The notes beneath the pieces are model-generated. The model was given only the letters and a program-made list of their open reading frames with translations, made no database searches and was not told the DNA's origin. Made by a program: the position numbers and the translations under genes. From an uncultured Bacteroidales bacterium (GTDB lineage: Bacteria > Bacteroidota > Bacteroidia > Bacteroidales > F082), in the NCBI GenBank assembly GCA_937896895.1, contig CALBNV010000066.1, positions 93,963 to 157,962 on the forward strand: a stretch of DNA of 64,000 bases, given 5' to 3'. Positions 8,016 through 18,300 of the stretch are shown here, piece after piece. Numbering within the stretch: position 1 is the first letter of the stretch; the number at the start of each line of letters is the position of its first letter.

Positions 8016-11000
8016 ATGCAAGCATTTTTCGACAATATCAACTCAAAGGTCGTAGATGACCTTCGGGTTTCCATCAAGAAAGGAACAAAGCTGAGTATCG
8101 CGTCGGCCTGTTTCTCCATTTATGCCTTCGAGGAGCTTAAGGCGCAACTTCAGGGCATTGATGAACTGCGTTTCATTTTTACGGCACCTTCTTTCCTGAA
8201 GGACGGAGAGTCAAAGCAGCGCAGGGAATTCTATATTCCCAGGATTGACAGGGAACGCGCATTGTACGGTTCTCAGTTCGAGGTGAAGCTGAGGAATCAG
8301 CTTACCCAGAAAGCCATAGCAATAGAATGTGCCGAATGGATAAAGGAGAAAGTGAGGTTCAAGTCGAACGTTACTTCTGCGAATATGCTCGGGTTCATCA
8401 ATATTGAGAATGACGAGCCTGCCACCTATACCCCGGTGAACGGATTTACCACTACAGACCTTGGATGCGAGAAAGGAAACAACATGTTCAACTTCGTCAA
8501 TAAAGTTGAGGCCGAGAATTCCAGGCAATATCTGAGGATGTTCAACGAACTCTGGAACGATGATAAACAATTCGCTGACGTAACTGAGCAGGTTGCGGAG
8601 AATATCTCCAACGTATATAAGGAAAACAGTCCGGAGTTCATTTATTTCGTGGCGTTGTATAACATTTTCAGTGAGTTCCTTGAGGATATATCCGAAGATG
8701 TTCTGCCCAATGAGGCCACCGGATTCAAGGAAAGCCAAATCTGGAATAAACTTTATGACTTCCAGAAAGACGCAGCACTGGCCATTATAAACAAGCTTGA
8801 GAAATATAACGGCTGCATACTTGCAGATAGCGTGGGTCTTGGAAAGACGTTTACTGCACTGTCCGTAATCAAATATTACGAGAACAGGAACAAGAGTGTT
8901 CTGGTCCTCTGCCCGAAGAAGCTCAATGACAACTGGGTAACATATCGAAGCAACTATATCAACAATCCTATAGCAAAGGACAGGCTTCGTTATGATATCC
9001 TTTCCCATTCTGACCTTTCCCGCAGCGGTGGAAGCACAAATGGAATGGACTTGAGCCACGTCAATTGGGGTAATTACGACCTGGTTGTCATCGATGAGTC
9101 TCACAACTTCCGCAATGGCGGAAAGATTACTGCAGGAGATGGTGATGAGGACCCGAAGGAGAACCGCTATCTGAAACTGTTAAACAAGGTTATCAGGACT
9201 GGTGTCAAGACGAAGGTGTTGATGTTGTCGGCCACTCCTGTCAACAACCGTTTCAACGACCTGAAGAATCAGCTTCAGCTCGCATACGAAGGCGACGTGG
9301 AGCAGATGGACAGCAAACTGAATACTTCAAGCTCACTTGAGGATATCTTCCGCCAGGCACAGCGTTCATACAATTCCTGGGCAAAACTTCCAGCGGAGCA
9401 AAGAACTACAGACAGGCTCCTTGGAATGTTGAGCTTCGACTTTTTTGAAGTTCTGGACTCTGTCACAATTGCCCGCAGTCGAAAGCATATCGAGGCATAT
9501 TATGATACGGAAGCTATCGGAAAGTTCCCAACACGCCTCCCTCCTATCTCCAGACGGCCTCATCTGACGGATCTGAAGGATGCAATCAATTACAATGAGA
9601 TATTCGAGCAGTTGCAAAAGCTCAACCTTGCCATATACACACCGTCTGAATTCATTCTTCCAAGCAAGGCGGCCAAGTATAAACTTGACATAGGTGACGG
9701 GAAAAGCGGTCTTTCTCTTGAAGGACGTGAGATGGGTATCCGCAGGTTGATGTGTATTCTGATGCTCAAGCGTCTGGAAAGTTCAGTCAATTCTTTTAGG
9801 CTCACTCTTGAACGTGTTGAAGCCCTTATCAAGAGCACCATCGAACACATCGACAATCACGATGCTGAAATCAACGTCGAGGAAGCCCAAGGTTATGATT
9901 TTGACATCGATGACATCGAGAATGAATCCTTTATCGGCACCAAGAAAAACAAGATTCTTCTAGAAGATATGGACTACATTCAGTGGCGTGGATATCTTCA
10001 GAAGGATTATGATGAGTTGGAGCTGACAAGGTTGATGCTTGCCGACATTACACCGGAGCACGACTGCAAACTCCAGCAACTTATCGAAGATCTGCGCAAC
10101 AAGTTCGAGAATCCAATCAACGGGCAGAACAAAAAGGTCATCATCTTTACTGCTTTCTCCGATACTGCCGTCTATCTGTACGACAACCTTGCCGACAGAA
10201 TCCAGAAGAAATACGGAATGGATACCGCACTTGTCACCGGTGACGTAGAGGCCAGAAGCAACGCAAAAGGCATCGGGAAACTCGACTTTAACAAAGTGCT
10301 GACACTGTTCTCTCCTGTATCCAAGGAGAAGGAAATCATATATCCGGATATCAAGAACGAGATTGAGGTATTGATTGCTACCGACTGCATCAGTGAAGGT
10401 CAGAACCTGCAGGACTGCGACTATCTCATAAACTACGACATTCACTGGAATCCGGTACGCATTATCCAGCGTTTCGGGCGTATTGACCGTATCGGCTCCA
10501 AAAATGATGTCATTCAGCTTGTAAACTTCTGGCCGGATATGACTCTCGACGAGTACATAGACCTGAAAGGCCGTGTGGAGGCAAGGATGAAAGTCTCTGT
10601 GATGACAAGTACCGGTGATGATAACTTGATTTCTCCGGAAGAGAAAGGAGATTTGGAGTACCGCAAGGCCCAGCTCAAGAAACTTCAGGAAGAAGTGGTC
10701 GATATCGAGGAGATGAACAGCGGCGTGAGCATAATGGACCTCGGGCTCAATGAGTTCAGGCTTGACCTGCTGGAGTATATGAAGACTCACAAGGACGTTG
10801 ACCATATGCCATACGGTCTTCACGCAGTTGTCGGAGCAAATGAGAATGCAAAGCCGGGCGTGATATTCGTTCTGAAGAACAGGGACAATGGTGTGAATAT
10901 CGACAAGAAGAACCGTCTGCACCCGTTCTATATGGTTTATATCAACAACGACGGTGAGGTCTTGATAAACCATCTGGCTCCCAAAGAACTGCTTGACAAG

Positions 11001-11252
11001 TTCCGTAGCCTTTGCCGTGGGAAGAATCACCCGCAGGTCACTCTCTGCAAAGAATTCAACAAAGAAACCAAGAACGGTTTCAAAATGGAGCGGTACTCGA
11101 AGCTGCTTGGCGACGCTATCAACAGCATCATCAACGTCAAAGACCAATCAGACCTTGACAGTTTCCTCGACGGATCCCAAGCCGAACTCTTCACTAAGGA
11201 GATAACCGGACTGGAAGACTTTGAACTTATAGACTTCCTGGTCATCAGATAA
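8016..11252 (+). CDS. SNF2-type (superfamily 2) helicase with N-terminal PLD-like region
   Basis: First gene of the defence operon, 1078 residues. Helicase motifs are complete. Motif I is ADSVGLGKT near residue 270, motif Ia VLVLCPKK, motif II VVIDESHNF near 358, and motif III MLSATPVNN. The second RecA lobe has KKVIIFTAFSD, ATDCISEGQNLQ and QRFGRIDRIG near 818. The first ~150 residues (SIASACFSIYAFEELKAQL, FIFTAPSFL) resemble the N-terminal PLD-like region of related defence helicases, but I see no HKD catalytic motif. Such ATPases translocate on duplex DNA. Next to a Mod/Res pair, it probably helps scan or remodel foreign DNA. The last ~200 residues are unassigned. The next gene begins 11 nt later. 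Confidence 0.88.
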   Translation: MQAFFDNINSKVVDDLRVSIKKGTKLSIASACFSIYAFEELKAQLQGIDELRFIFTAPSFLKDGESKQRREFYIPRIDRERALYGSQFEVKLRNQLTQKAIAIECAEWIKEKVRFKSNVTSANMLGFINIENDEPATYTPVNGFTTTDLGCEKGNNMFNFVNKVEAENSRQYLRMFNELWNDDKQFADVTEQVAENISNVYKENSPEFIYFVALYNIFSEFLEDISEDVLPNEATGFKESQIWNKLYDFQKDAALAIINKLEKYNGCILADSVGLGKTFTALSVIKYYENRNKSVLVLCPKKLNDNWVTYRSNYINNPIAKDRLRYDILSHSDLSRSGGSTNGMDLSHVNWGNYDLVVIDESHNFRNGGKITAGDGDEDPKENRYLKLLNKVIRTGVKTKVLMLSATPVNNRFNDLKNQLQLAYEGDVEQMDSKLNTSSSLEDIFRQAQRSYNSWAKLPAEQRTTDRLLGMLSFDFFEVLDSVTIARSRKHIEAYYDTEAIGKFPTRLPPISRRPHLTDLKDAINYNEIFEQLQKLNLAIYTPSEFILPSKAAKYKLDIGDGKSGLSLEGREMGIRRLMCILMLKRLESSVNSFRLTLERVEALIKSTIEHIDNHDAEINVEEAQGYDFDIDDIENESFIGTKKNKILLEDMDYIQWRGYLQKDYDELELTRLMLADITPEHDCKLQQLIEDLRNKFENPINGQNKKVIIFTAFSDTAVYLYDNLADRIQKKYGMDTALVTGDVEARSNAKGIGKLDFNKVLTLFSPVSKEKEIIYPDIKNEIEVLIATDCISEGQNLQDCDYLINYDIHWNPVRIIQRFGRIDRIGSKNDVIQLVNFWPDMTLDEYIDLKGRVEARMKVSVMTSTGDDNLISPEEKGDLEYRKAQLKKLQEEVVDIEEMNSGVSIMDLGLNEFRLDLLEYMKTHKDVDHMPYGLHAVVGANENAKPGVIFVLKNRDNGVNIDKKNRLHPFYMVYINNDGEVLINHLAPKELLDKFRSLCRGKNHPQVTLCKEFNKETKNGFKMERYSKLLGDAINSIINVKDQSDLDSFLDGSQAELFTKEITGLEDFELIDFLVIR

Positions 11253-11263
11253 ATGAATACGCT

Positions 11264-11875
11264 ATGCTAGGACTACCGGTATCAACAGAAATCAGCAAGC
11301 AGCTTCCGAAGAAGGCAATCTACGCCAAGTTCGGTTTGAAGCCTGCTCAGCGTGACCACTTTGATGCCGACATCAGCAAGTTGACTATCGTAAATGCCAT
11401 TTCAACGACAACTATTCCTGCCTTGCAGAAAGGAGACAACGTTGAATGCATCTATGTGGTTGACGTAACTCTCAAACGCCCTGACTACGACCCGAAGAAT
11501 ATCCAGCTGCTGAGCAAACTGATTCCCCAGAACATCATCTTCGTGATGAGATACGAGAACAGAATCCAGCTCGCAGTATATCATACGAAATTGATAACCG
11601 GCATCTGGGCGAAGTCCGAGGACTATCAGATAGAACTCAAAGGTCTCAATCTTGACAAAATCTGGGAGAGCCTCATCACCGACCTTGGAGACATCACCAT
11701 TGAAGATGGGAATTCTTTAGAGGACCAGATAGCCGTCGATGAAGCTAAAGCGAAACTTGAAAAACAGATAGCCGACCTTGAGAAAAAAGCACGAAATGAA
11801 AAGCAACCGAGAAAGAAACTAGAGCATTATGAACATTTGAAACAATTGAAGAGCGAGTTTCATGCGAAATATTGA
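11264..11875 (+). CDS. DUF4391-family protein of the defence operon
   Basis: The 203-residue protein starts MLGLPVSTEISKQLPKK and matches what I know of the DUF4391 family, found beside helicases and methyltransferases in defence islands. Residues 1-140 look like a mixed alpha/beta domain (TIVNAISTTTIPALQKG, VYVVDVTLK-like strands). Residues 150-203 are a charged coiled coil (EAKAKLEKQIADLEKKAR). The function is not known. A bridge between the helicase and the modification or restriction subunits is possible; this is inference. It lies 11 nt after the helicase, and its 3' end overlaps the next gene by 14 nt. Confidence 0.72.
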   Translation: MLGLPVSTEISKQLPKKAIYAKFGLKPAQRDHFDADISKLTIVNAISTTTIPALQKGDNVECIYVVDVTLKRPDYDPKNIQLLSKLIPQNIIFVMRYENRIQLAVYHTKLITGIWAKSEDYQIELKGLNLDKIWESLITDLGDITIEDGNSLEDQIAVDEAKAKLEKQIADLEKKARNEKQPRKKLEHYEHLKQLKSEFHAKY

Positions 11876-12311
11876 GATATACTGGACATATCCTCGCAAT
11901 TACAGCGACATTGGGGCTCATCCATTTGGTGACTGCCTTGGGATTTATTATATCTCTCGCGTATGGGGTGGCAAAGAAACTGCCATTTACGTTGGAAAAA
12001 CCCTACAAGCCTTCAAAACTAGAATGTATCAACACGATTGTAATTGTGATGAATACACAGCTAAGCGAGGACAGTTAAGAATTCGCCTTGGAACAATTCC
12101 ACAATCTTTCAACTTTGGCAGATTAAATAAAGACCACTTCATCCTTACACTGGAGAGTGCCATTATCCAGAATGTAAAAAATAAAGCTGGCGTCAATCTC
12201 TGTAATAAAAGGCAAGTCAATCAATATTCTTTCTACTATGATCTTCAAATCAATAATACTGGTTTCCCAGCTGTTATTGACAGAGAAATAATTATTAAAC
12301 GCAACAAATAA
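11862..12311 (+). CDS. GIY-YIG-like nuclease-domain protein
   Basis: The 149-residue product shows the GIY-YIG signature. CLGIYYISRVWGG near residues 25-37 is followed by AIYVGKTLQAFKTRMYQHD near 41-59, which supplies the YVGKT segment, the conserved Arg and the His. Glu in LESAII near residue 97 would be the metal ligand. The fold usually nicks or cuts DNA. The start overlaps the DUF4391 gene by 14 nt, in another frame, which argues for translational coupling. The gene is noticeably more A/T-rich than the DUF4391 gene before it, suggesting later insertion into the operon. A non-nuclease GIY-YIG protein remains possible. Confidence 0.75.
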   Translation: MRNIEIYWTYPRNYSDIGAHPFGDCLGIYYISRVWGGKETAIYVGKTLQAFKTRMYQHDCNCDEYTAKRGQLRIRLGTIPQSFNFGRLNKDHFILTLESAIIQNVKNKAGVNLCNKRQVNQYSFYYDLQINNTGFPAVIDREIIIKRNK

Positions 12312-12325
12312 AACACACTATACTA

Positions 12326-14239
12326 ATGGAGAAGCTTAATATGCATACTCAGGATGTTGCGGAGGCGAACATCGAGAAAATCGGACAGTTGTTCCCGAAC
12401 TGTCTTACTGAGCGAATAAACGAGAATGGTAAGCCGGAAATGGCCATTGATTTTGATAAACTAAAGCAGGAATTGTCAAAGGAAGTTGTCGAGGGCAACC
12501 AGGAGCGTTACCAGTTCACGTGGCCCGGCAAACGCGAGGCTATGCGTCTTGCCAATACTCCAACAAATATGACTCTGCGCCCTGACCGTGAGAGCAGTGT
12601 TGATTTTGACAACACCGAGAACCTGTACATAGAAGGTGACAATCTTGAAGTACTCAAACTTCTCCGAGAAAACTACCTTGGGAAGGTGAAAATGATATAC
12701 ATTGACCCACCGTACAACACCGGAAATGACTTTGTCTACGAGGATGACTTCACACAGACAGCTAGTGAATTCAAGGACAAGAGCGGAATGTTCGACAAAG
12801 ACGGCAAAATGCTTCTTCAAAACTTTGAGGTAAATGCCGATAGTAATGGCCGATTTCACACAGATTGGCTAAACATGATGTATCCACGACTTAAAGTTGC
12901 AAAGGATTTATTACGAGAGGATGGTATTATATTCATTTCCATTGATGATAATGAGGAAGAAAACTTGGGGAAGATTTGTGATGAGATTTTTGGCATGAAT
13001 AATTTCGTGGCAAAGTTTATATGGGAAAAAAGGTTAAATCGCGAAAACAGAAAAGAAGTATCTGTTAGGCACGACTATATCTTATGTTATTCTAAACAAA
13101 CTAAAGATGAAAATGTAAAGCGGCTATTGCAACTTCCGATGAATGAAAAGGCCCTGTCAAGTTATAGCAACCCTGACAACGATCCTCTGGGACCATGGAA
13201 ATCGGATCCGGCACATACCCAAGGTGGTCATGGAACAAAAAGCCAATTCTATACGCTTATCGCCCCTAATGGGAAAAAGCATGAGCTGCCAAGTGGAAGA
13301 TGCTGGGTATATACCGAAGAAAAAATGCAGGAAGAAATCAGAAATAATAGGATATGGTTTGGCAAAGATGGTAATGGCGTTCCTCGCATTAAGACTTATT
13401 TATCAGCCAAAGAGAGGGGGCTTACCCCGGAAACGATATTATTTGCCTCAGAAGTATCAACAAATGAGAATGCAAAAAATGAATTGAAGGAGTTATTTGA
13501 TGGCTTGTCTGTCTTTGAAACTCCCAAGCCTGTCAATTTAATACAGCGTTTAATAGACATCTCTGCAAAAGAAGGAATTATTCTTGATTTCTTTAGCGGT
13601 TGTGCAACTACGGCAGAGGCCGTCCTTAATAAGAATCTTGCGGATAATGGAAAACGTACATATATTCTTGTACAATTGCCAGAACAGACTGAAATAGGTA
13701 GTCCTGCATATAACTCAGGATACAAAACAATATGCGATATAGGCAAGGAACGTATTCGCCGAGTAAGAAAGAGGATTCAATCACAAACGATTAATAATGA
13801 AGGTCTGTTTGCTAACACAGAAGCCGAAGAGGAAATAGATTGTGGCTTCCGCGTCCTGAAGCTTGACACCAGTAATATGCAGGACGTCTATTACAAGCCC
13901 GAAGACTTCTCCGAAAACACTCTCTTCGAAGATAACGTCAAGCCTGGCCGCACATCGGAAGATCTTCTCTTCCAAGTTATGCTTGAGTGCAACATCCCTC
14001 TCTCCGCTAAGATTGAAAAGAAAATCATTGCCGGTAAGTTAGTTTTCAATGTCAACGACGGATACCTTCTTGCCTGCTTCGATGAGGACGTTAATGAAAC
14101 TGTCATCACCGAAGTAGCCAAACAGAAGCCGTACTACTTCATAATGCGCGACAAGTCTCTAAGTTCCGACAATGTTGCCGACAACTTCGAGCAGATCTTC
14201 AACGCATACAGCAAGGATACTATTCGTCGGATACTGTAA
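12326..14239 (+). CDS. Type III-like adenine-specific DNA methyltransferase (Mod)
   Basis: The 637-residue enzyme would transfer a methyl group from S-adenosylmethionine to adenine. The catalytic motif DPPYNTGND is near residue 126, and the cofactor-binding motif LDFFSGCATTAEA is near 420. This IV-before-I order is that of beta-class N6-adenine methylases, as in type III Mod. The region between them (about 190-400) is the target-recognition domain. It is more A/T-rich than the gene ends, as expected if recognition domains are exchanged. The gene begins 14 nt after the GIY-YIG gene and probably protects host DNA from the Res protein downstream. Confidence 0.92.
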   Translation: MEKLNMHTQDVAEANIEKIGQLFPNCLTERINENGKPEMAIDFDKLKQELSKEVVEGNQERYQFTWPGKREAMRLANTPTNMTLRPDRESSVDFDNTENLYIEGDNLEVLKLLRENYLGKVKMIYIDPPYNTGNDFVYEDDFTQTASEFKDKSGMFDKDGKMLLQNFEVNADSNGRFHTDWLNMMYPRLKVAKDLLREDGIIFISIDDNEEENLGKICDEIFGMNNFVAKFIWEKRLNRENRKEVSVRHDYILCYSKQTKDENVKRLLQLPMNEKALSSYSNPDNDPLGPWKSDPAHTQGGHGTKSQFYTLIAPNGKKHELPSGRCWVYTEEKMQEEIRNNRIWFGKDGNGVPRIKTYLSAKERGLTPETILFASEVSTNENAKNELKELFDGLSVFETPKPVNLIQRLIDISAKEGIILDFFSGCATTAEAVLNKNLADNGKRTYILVQLPEQTEIGSPAYNSGYKTICDIGKERIRRVRKRIQSQTINNEGLFANTEAEEEIDCGFRVLKLDTSNMQDVYYKPEDFSENTLFEDNVKPGRTSEDLLFQVMLECNIPLSAKIEKKIIAGKLVFNVNDGYLLACFDEDVNETVITEVAKQKPYYFIMRDKSLSSDNVADNFEQIFNAYSKDTIRRIL

Positions 14240-14279
14240 TTTTGCATTTAGATAATGAAAAACAAAAAATGAAAAACAG

Positions 14280-15329
14280 ATGATTGAAGAAAACAACATT
14301 ATCTCGAATTCACAGCTGCTTTTTAGCGATTTGTGTCAGATAATAGAAGGTGCCAAGACGCGTGTGGCGTCATCGGCCAACTATGAGATGACAATGATGT
14401 ACTGGCACATTGGCGAGCGTATCAATAGAGATGTGCTTGGCAATAAGCGTGCTGAGTATGGTATGCAGATTGTCGCGCAAGTGGCGCGACAATTACAGAA
14501 GCAGTATGGAAACAAGGGCTTTGATGTCAAAAGCATACGTAGAATGATGCAATTTGCGCAGGAAATGCCGGATGAACAGATTGTGTCGCAACTTGCGACA
14601 CAATTGAGTTGGTCCCATTTCGTTGAAGTCCTGCCACTGAAAGAACCTTTGGCACGTGAGTTCTATTTGACTATGTCCGCTACAAGTAAATGGGGTCGGA
14701 ATCAGTTGCGCAAAGAAATAGATTCTATGTTGTATGAACGTACCGCAATTGCAACAAAGTCCGAAGAATGCATAAGTCAGGAACTTGCGTCACTGCGAGA
14801 TGAAAATGTACTTTCACCCGACCTGGTTTTCAAAAGTCCATATTTTCTGGAATTTACCGGACTGAAAGGAATGTATAGCGAGAGAGACCTTGAGGAGAGC
14901 CTTATATCAAATCTTGAACAGTTTATTCTTGAGTTGGGCAACGGATTCTCTTTTGTGGAGCGTCAGAAGCGTATGATAATTGACGGTGAGGACTTTTATC
15001 TTGATCTGTTATTCTATCACAGGAAATTGCATCGGCTTATAGCCATTGAATTGAAACTTGGCAGATTTAAGGCTCAATACAAAGGGCAGATGGAACTGTA
15101 TCTGCGTTGGTTGGAAGCGCACGAAATGGAAGATGGTGAAGAATCTCCGTTAGGGTTGCTTCTCTGCACCGAAGGCAGTGAAGAACAGATTGAGTTGCTG
15201 CAATTGGACAAGGCCGGGATTAAGGTGGCTCAATATATGACTGAACTTCCGCCGAGAGAAGTTCTTATTCAACAGATTCGTAAATCATTGGATTCCGCCA
15301 AACAAATTTGTGATAGGTCAGACGTATGA
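14280..15329 (+). CDS. YhcG/DUF1016-family PDDEXK nuclease
   Basis: The 349-residue protein matches the YhcG (DUF1016) family. The N-terminal domain has YEMTMMYWHIGERI and QLSWSHFVEVLPLK, both typical. The C-terminal nuclease domain holds DFYLDLLFYHRKLHRLIAIELK near residues 238-258 in two parts, giving the Asp and Glu-x-Lys of a PD-(D/E)XK site. Family members often travel with restriction-modification genes and are thought to act as accessory nucleases. Two perfect palindromes lie inside the coding region (14469-14493 and 14580-14604). It starts 40 nt after mod and overlaps res by 4 nt (ATGA), so it is an integral operon member. Confidence 0.85.
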   Translation: MIEENNIISNSQLLFSDLCQIIEGAKTRVASSANYEMTMMYWHIGERINRDVLGNKRAEYGMQIVAQVARQLQKQYGNKGFDVKSIRRMMQFAQEMPDEQIVSQLATQLSWSHFVEVLPLKEPLAREFYLTMSATSKWGRNQLRKEIDSMLYERTAIATKSEECISQELASLRDENVLSPDLVFKSPYFLEFTGLKGMYSERDLEESLISNLEQFILELGNGFSFVERQKRMIIDGEDFYLDLLFYHRKLHRLIAIELKLGRFKAQYKGQMELYLRWLEAHEMEDGEESPLGLLLCTEGSEEQIELLQLDKAGIKVAQYMTELPPREVLIQQIRKSLDSAKQICDRSDV

Positions 15330-18300
15330 AATTCAACTTCAAAATACAACAATACCAGACGGATGCGGTTGAGAACACCGTGAGTGTTTTCGCTGGACAG
15401 CCGTCCAGGGACAATGCGCTATATCGCAGGGATCTTGGGAAGAAAGCACAAACCACCCTCACTTTTGACGAAGACTATTCCGGATACCGCAATACAGATA
15501 TTGAACTCACCGATGCACAACTATTCGAAAAGATAAGGACTCTGCAAAGCGCACAGGACATCCCTGAATCGAAAGCCCTCTCCCACGACCTTGGCCGCGT
15601 AGGACTGGACATCGAGATGGAGACCGGTACGGGTAAGACATACGTCTATATAAAGACAATGTTCGAGCTCAACAAGCGTTATGGCTGGAGCAAGTTCATC
15701 GTGGTTGTGCCAAGCATTGCCATCCGTGAAGGTGTATATAAAAGCTTCTGCGTCCTGGAAGACCATTTTATGGAGCATTATGGCAGGAAGGCCAGGTTCT
15801 TCATCTACAACAGCTCCAACCTGCAGCAGCTGGATTCATTCTCTTCAGATGCCGGCATCAATGTGATGATCATCAACACACAGGCGTTTGCATCGTCATT
15901 GAAGGAAGGAGCAAAGAACAAGGAGAGCCGCATCATCTATTCTGAACGCGATGACTTCGGCAGCCGCAGGCCTATCGACGTGCTGGCCGCCAACCGGCCT
16001 ATCATCATTATGGATGAGCCGCAGAAGATGGAAGGAGAAGCCACGCAGACGGCATTGAAACGCTTCAAACCGCTATTCGTTCTCTACTATTCCGCAACCC
16101 ACAAGACAAGCCACAACTGCATCTACGCACTGGATGCATTGGATGCTTACAAGCAGAAATTGGTGAAGAAGATTCAGGTGAAAGGTTTCGAGGTGAAAAA
16201 CCTCAAAGGCACAAGTTCATACCTGTATTTAGACGACATTATCCTTTCAAAGAACCAACCTCCTCAGGCAAGAATCGAGCTGGAAGTTAGTGGCGTTTCC
16301 GGCATCCGAAAAGAGTCCCATAGGTTTGACCTGCACGATAGCCTGCAGGCGACATCCGGTCTGGCCCAGTATGACGGATTCACGATTTCCGAAATAGATG
16401 CCTATCGGGACTGCGTCACCTTCCTCAACGGCGTAACTGTCCGCAAGGGAGAAGTCTATGGCGACAGTAGCCTGATAGCTATGCAGCGTGTTCAGATTCG
16501 TGAGACCATTGCTTCCCACTTCGAGAAAGAGCGTGAACTATTCAAGCAGGGAATCAAGACATTGTCCCTGTTCTTCATCGATGAAGTGGCCAACTATAAA
16601 AGCTACAACAGCGAGGGAGAGGAAGTTCACGGACCGTTCTGGAAGATTTTCGAGGAGGAATACACCAATTACCTCAACGACAACCTTACTCTTTTTGAAG
16701 ATTCATATCAGGCATATTTACGCAGATTTGATGCATCGCAGGTGCACAACGGGTATTTCTCCATTGACAAGAAGACCGGCCGCTCGGTTGACTCCGAGAC
16801 CAAGCGCGGAAGCGACCTATCGGATGATATCAGCGCATACGACCTTATCTTGAAGAATAAGGAACGGCTTCTGAGTTTTGATGAGCCGTGCCGCTTCATA
16901 TTCTCTCATTCCGCACTGCGCGAAGGTTGGGATAACCCTAACGTGTTCCAGATATGTACACTGAGGCACGCAAGTTCGGCTGTGGCGAAGCGCCAGGAAG
17001 TAGGCCGGGGCTTGCGCCTATGCGTGGACCAGTCCGGAAACAGGATGGACTTTGAGGAGCTGGGCGACAACGTTCAGGAAATAAACAAACTGACGGTCAT
17101 TGCGAACGAGAGCTACAAGGATTTTGTAGATGGGCTTCAGAAGGAGACAAGAGAGGCATTGCGCGTCAGACCGACAAAAGCGGATACTCTGTTCTTCCAG
17201 GGCAAGGTTGTCGAGCGCGACGGTATCAAGACCACCATTGACCCTCAGGAGGCCGTGATGATTCACTCCTACCTGATTGGCTATGGGTATGTTGATAAGA
17301 ACAATAAGATTACCCAGCTTTATAAGGATGACAAAAAGAACGGGACTCTCCAGCCAATGTTCCCGGCTCTTGCTCCGATAGAGTCTCAGGTACATACCAT
17401 TATCCAGTCTCTGTTTGACGAAAGTGTCGTACTCGAAGAAATGATTGAGGACGGCCACGCTACAACCATACAAGAGAATAAACTGAATGATAGATTTTAT
17501 AAGGATGAGTTCCAGGCACTGTGGAAGGAGATCAACCAGAAGTATGTCTATACTGTCCATTATGACAGCGAGGAACTCATCCAGAAAGCCATTACATCCA
17601 TCAATGCTAATCTGACGGTCACTGAGCTGAAATACATAATGACAAGTGGAGACCAGGAAGCTGTCGATGAGTTCGGGAACATTTCCACGAAGACAAAGAC
17701 GTTGAGCACGGTCAGCACATCTTCTGTGAAATATGACCTTGTTGGTGAGATTGCACGTAGGACGACATTGACCAGAAAGAGTGCCTGTGCTATCCTGAAG
17801 GGACTGAGACCGTCCGTTTTAGCAAAATTCAACAACAATCCTGAAGAGTTTATCAGGGAGGTCAGCAAGCTCATCAAGAACGAGAAAGCCACAATGATTG
17901 TGGAGCATATCAAGTACAATAAACTTGACGAGACATACGACAGCGACATCTTCACCAAAGAGAAGAGCTCTCAGCCCGTCTCAAAGGCGTATCTTTCATC
18001 CAAGGCAATTCAGGACTACGTATTCACTGACGGATATGCTGAGGAAAGCACTGAAAAGAAATTTGCAAAGGCTCTTGATGCAGCGCAGGAGGTATGCGTA
18101 TATGCGAAACTCCCGCGCTCATTCCAGATCCCGACACCGGTTGGCAACTACTCTCCTGACTGGGCCATTGCATTCAACCAAGGCACAGTGAAGCACATCT
18201 ATTTTATTGCGGAAACCAAAGGCTCTATGGATTCAATGCAACTAAAGCCGGTAGAGAAGGCGAAAATAGATTGTGCAGAAAAACTGTTCAATGATGTTTC

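Noticed and set aside
9960..11147. 395-codon minus-strand frame opposite the SNF2 helicase
   Set aside because: Shadow; all helicase motifs are on the plus strand.
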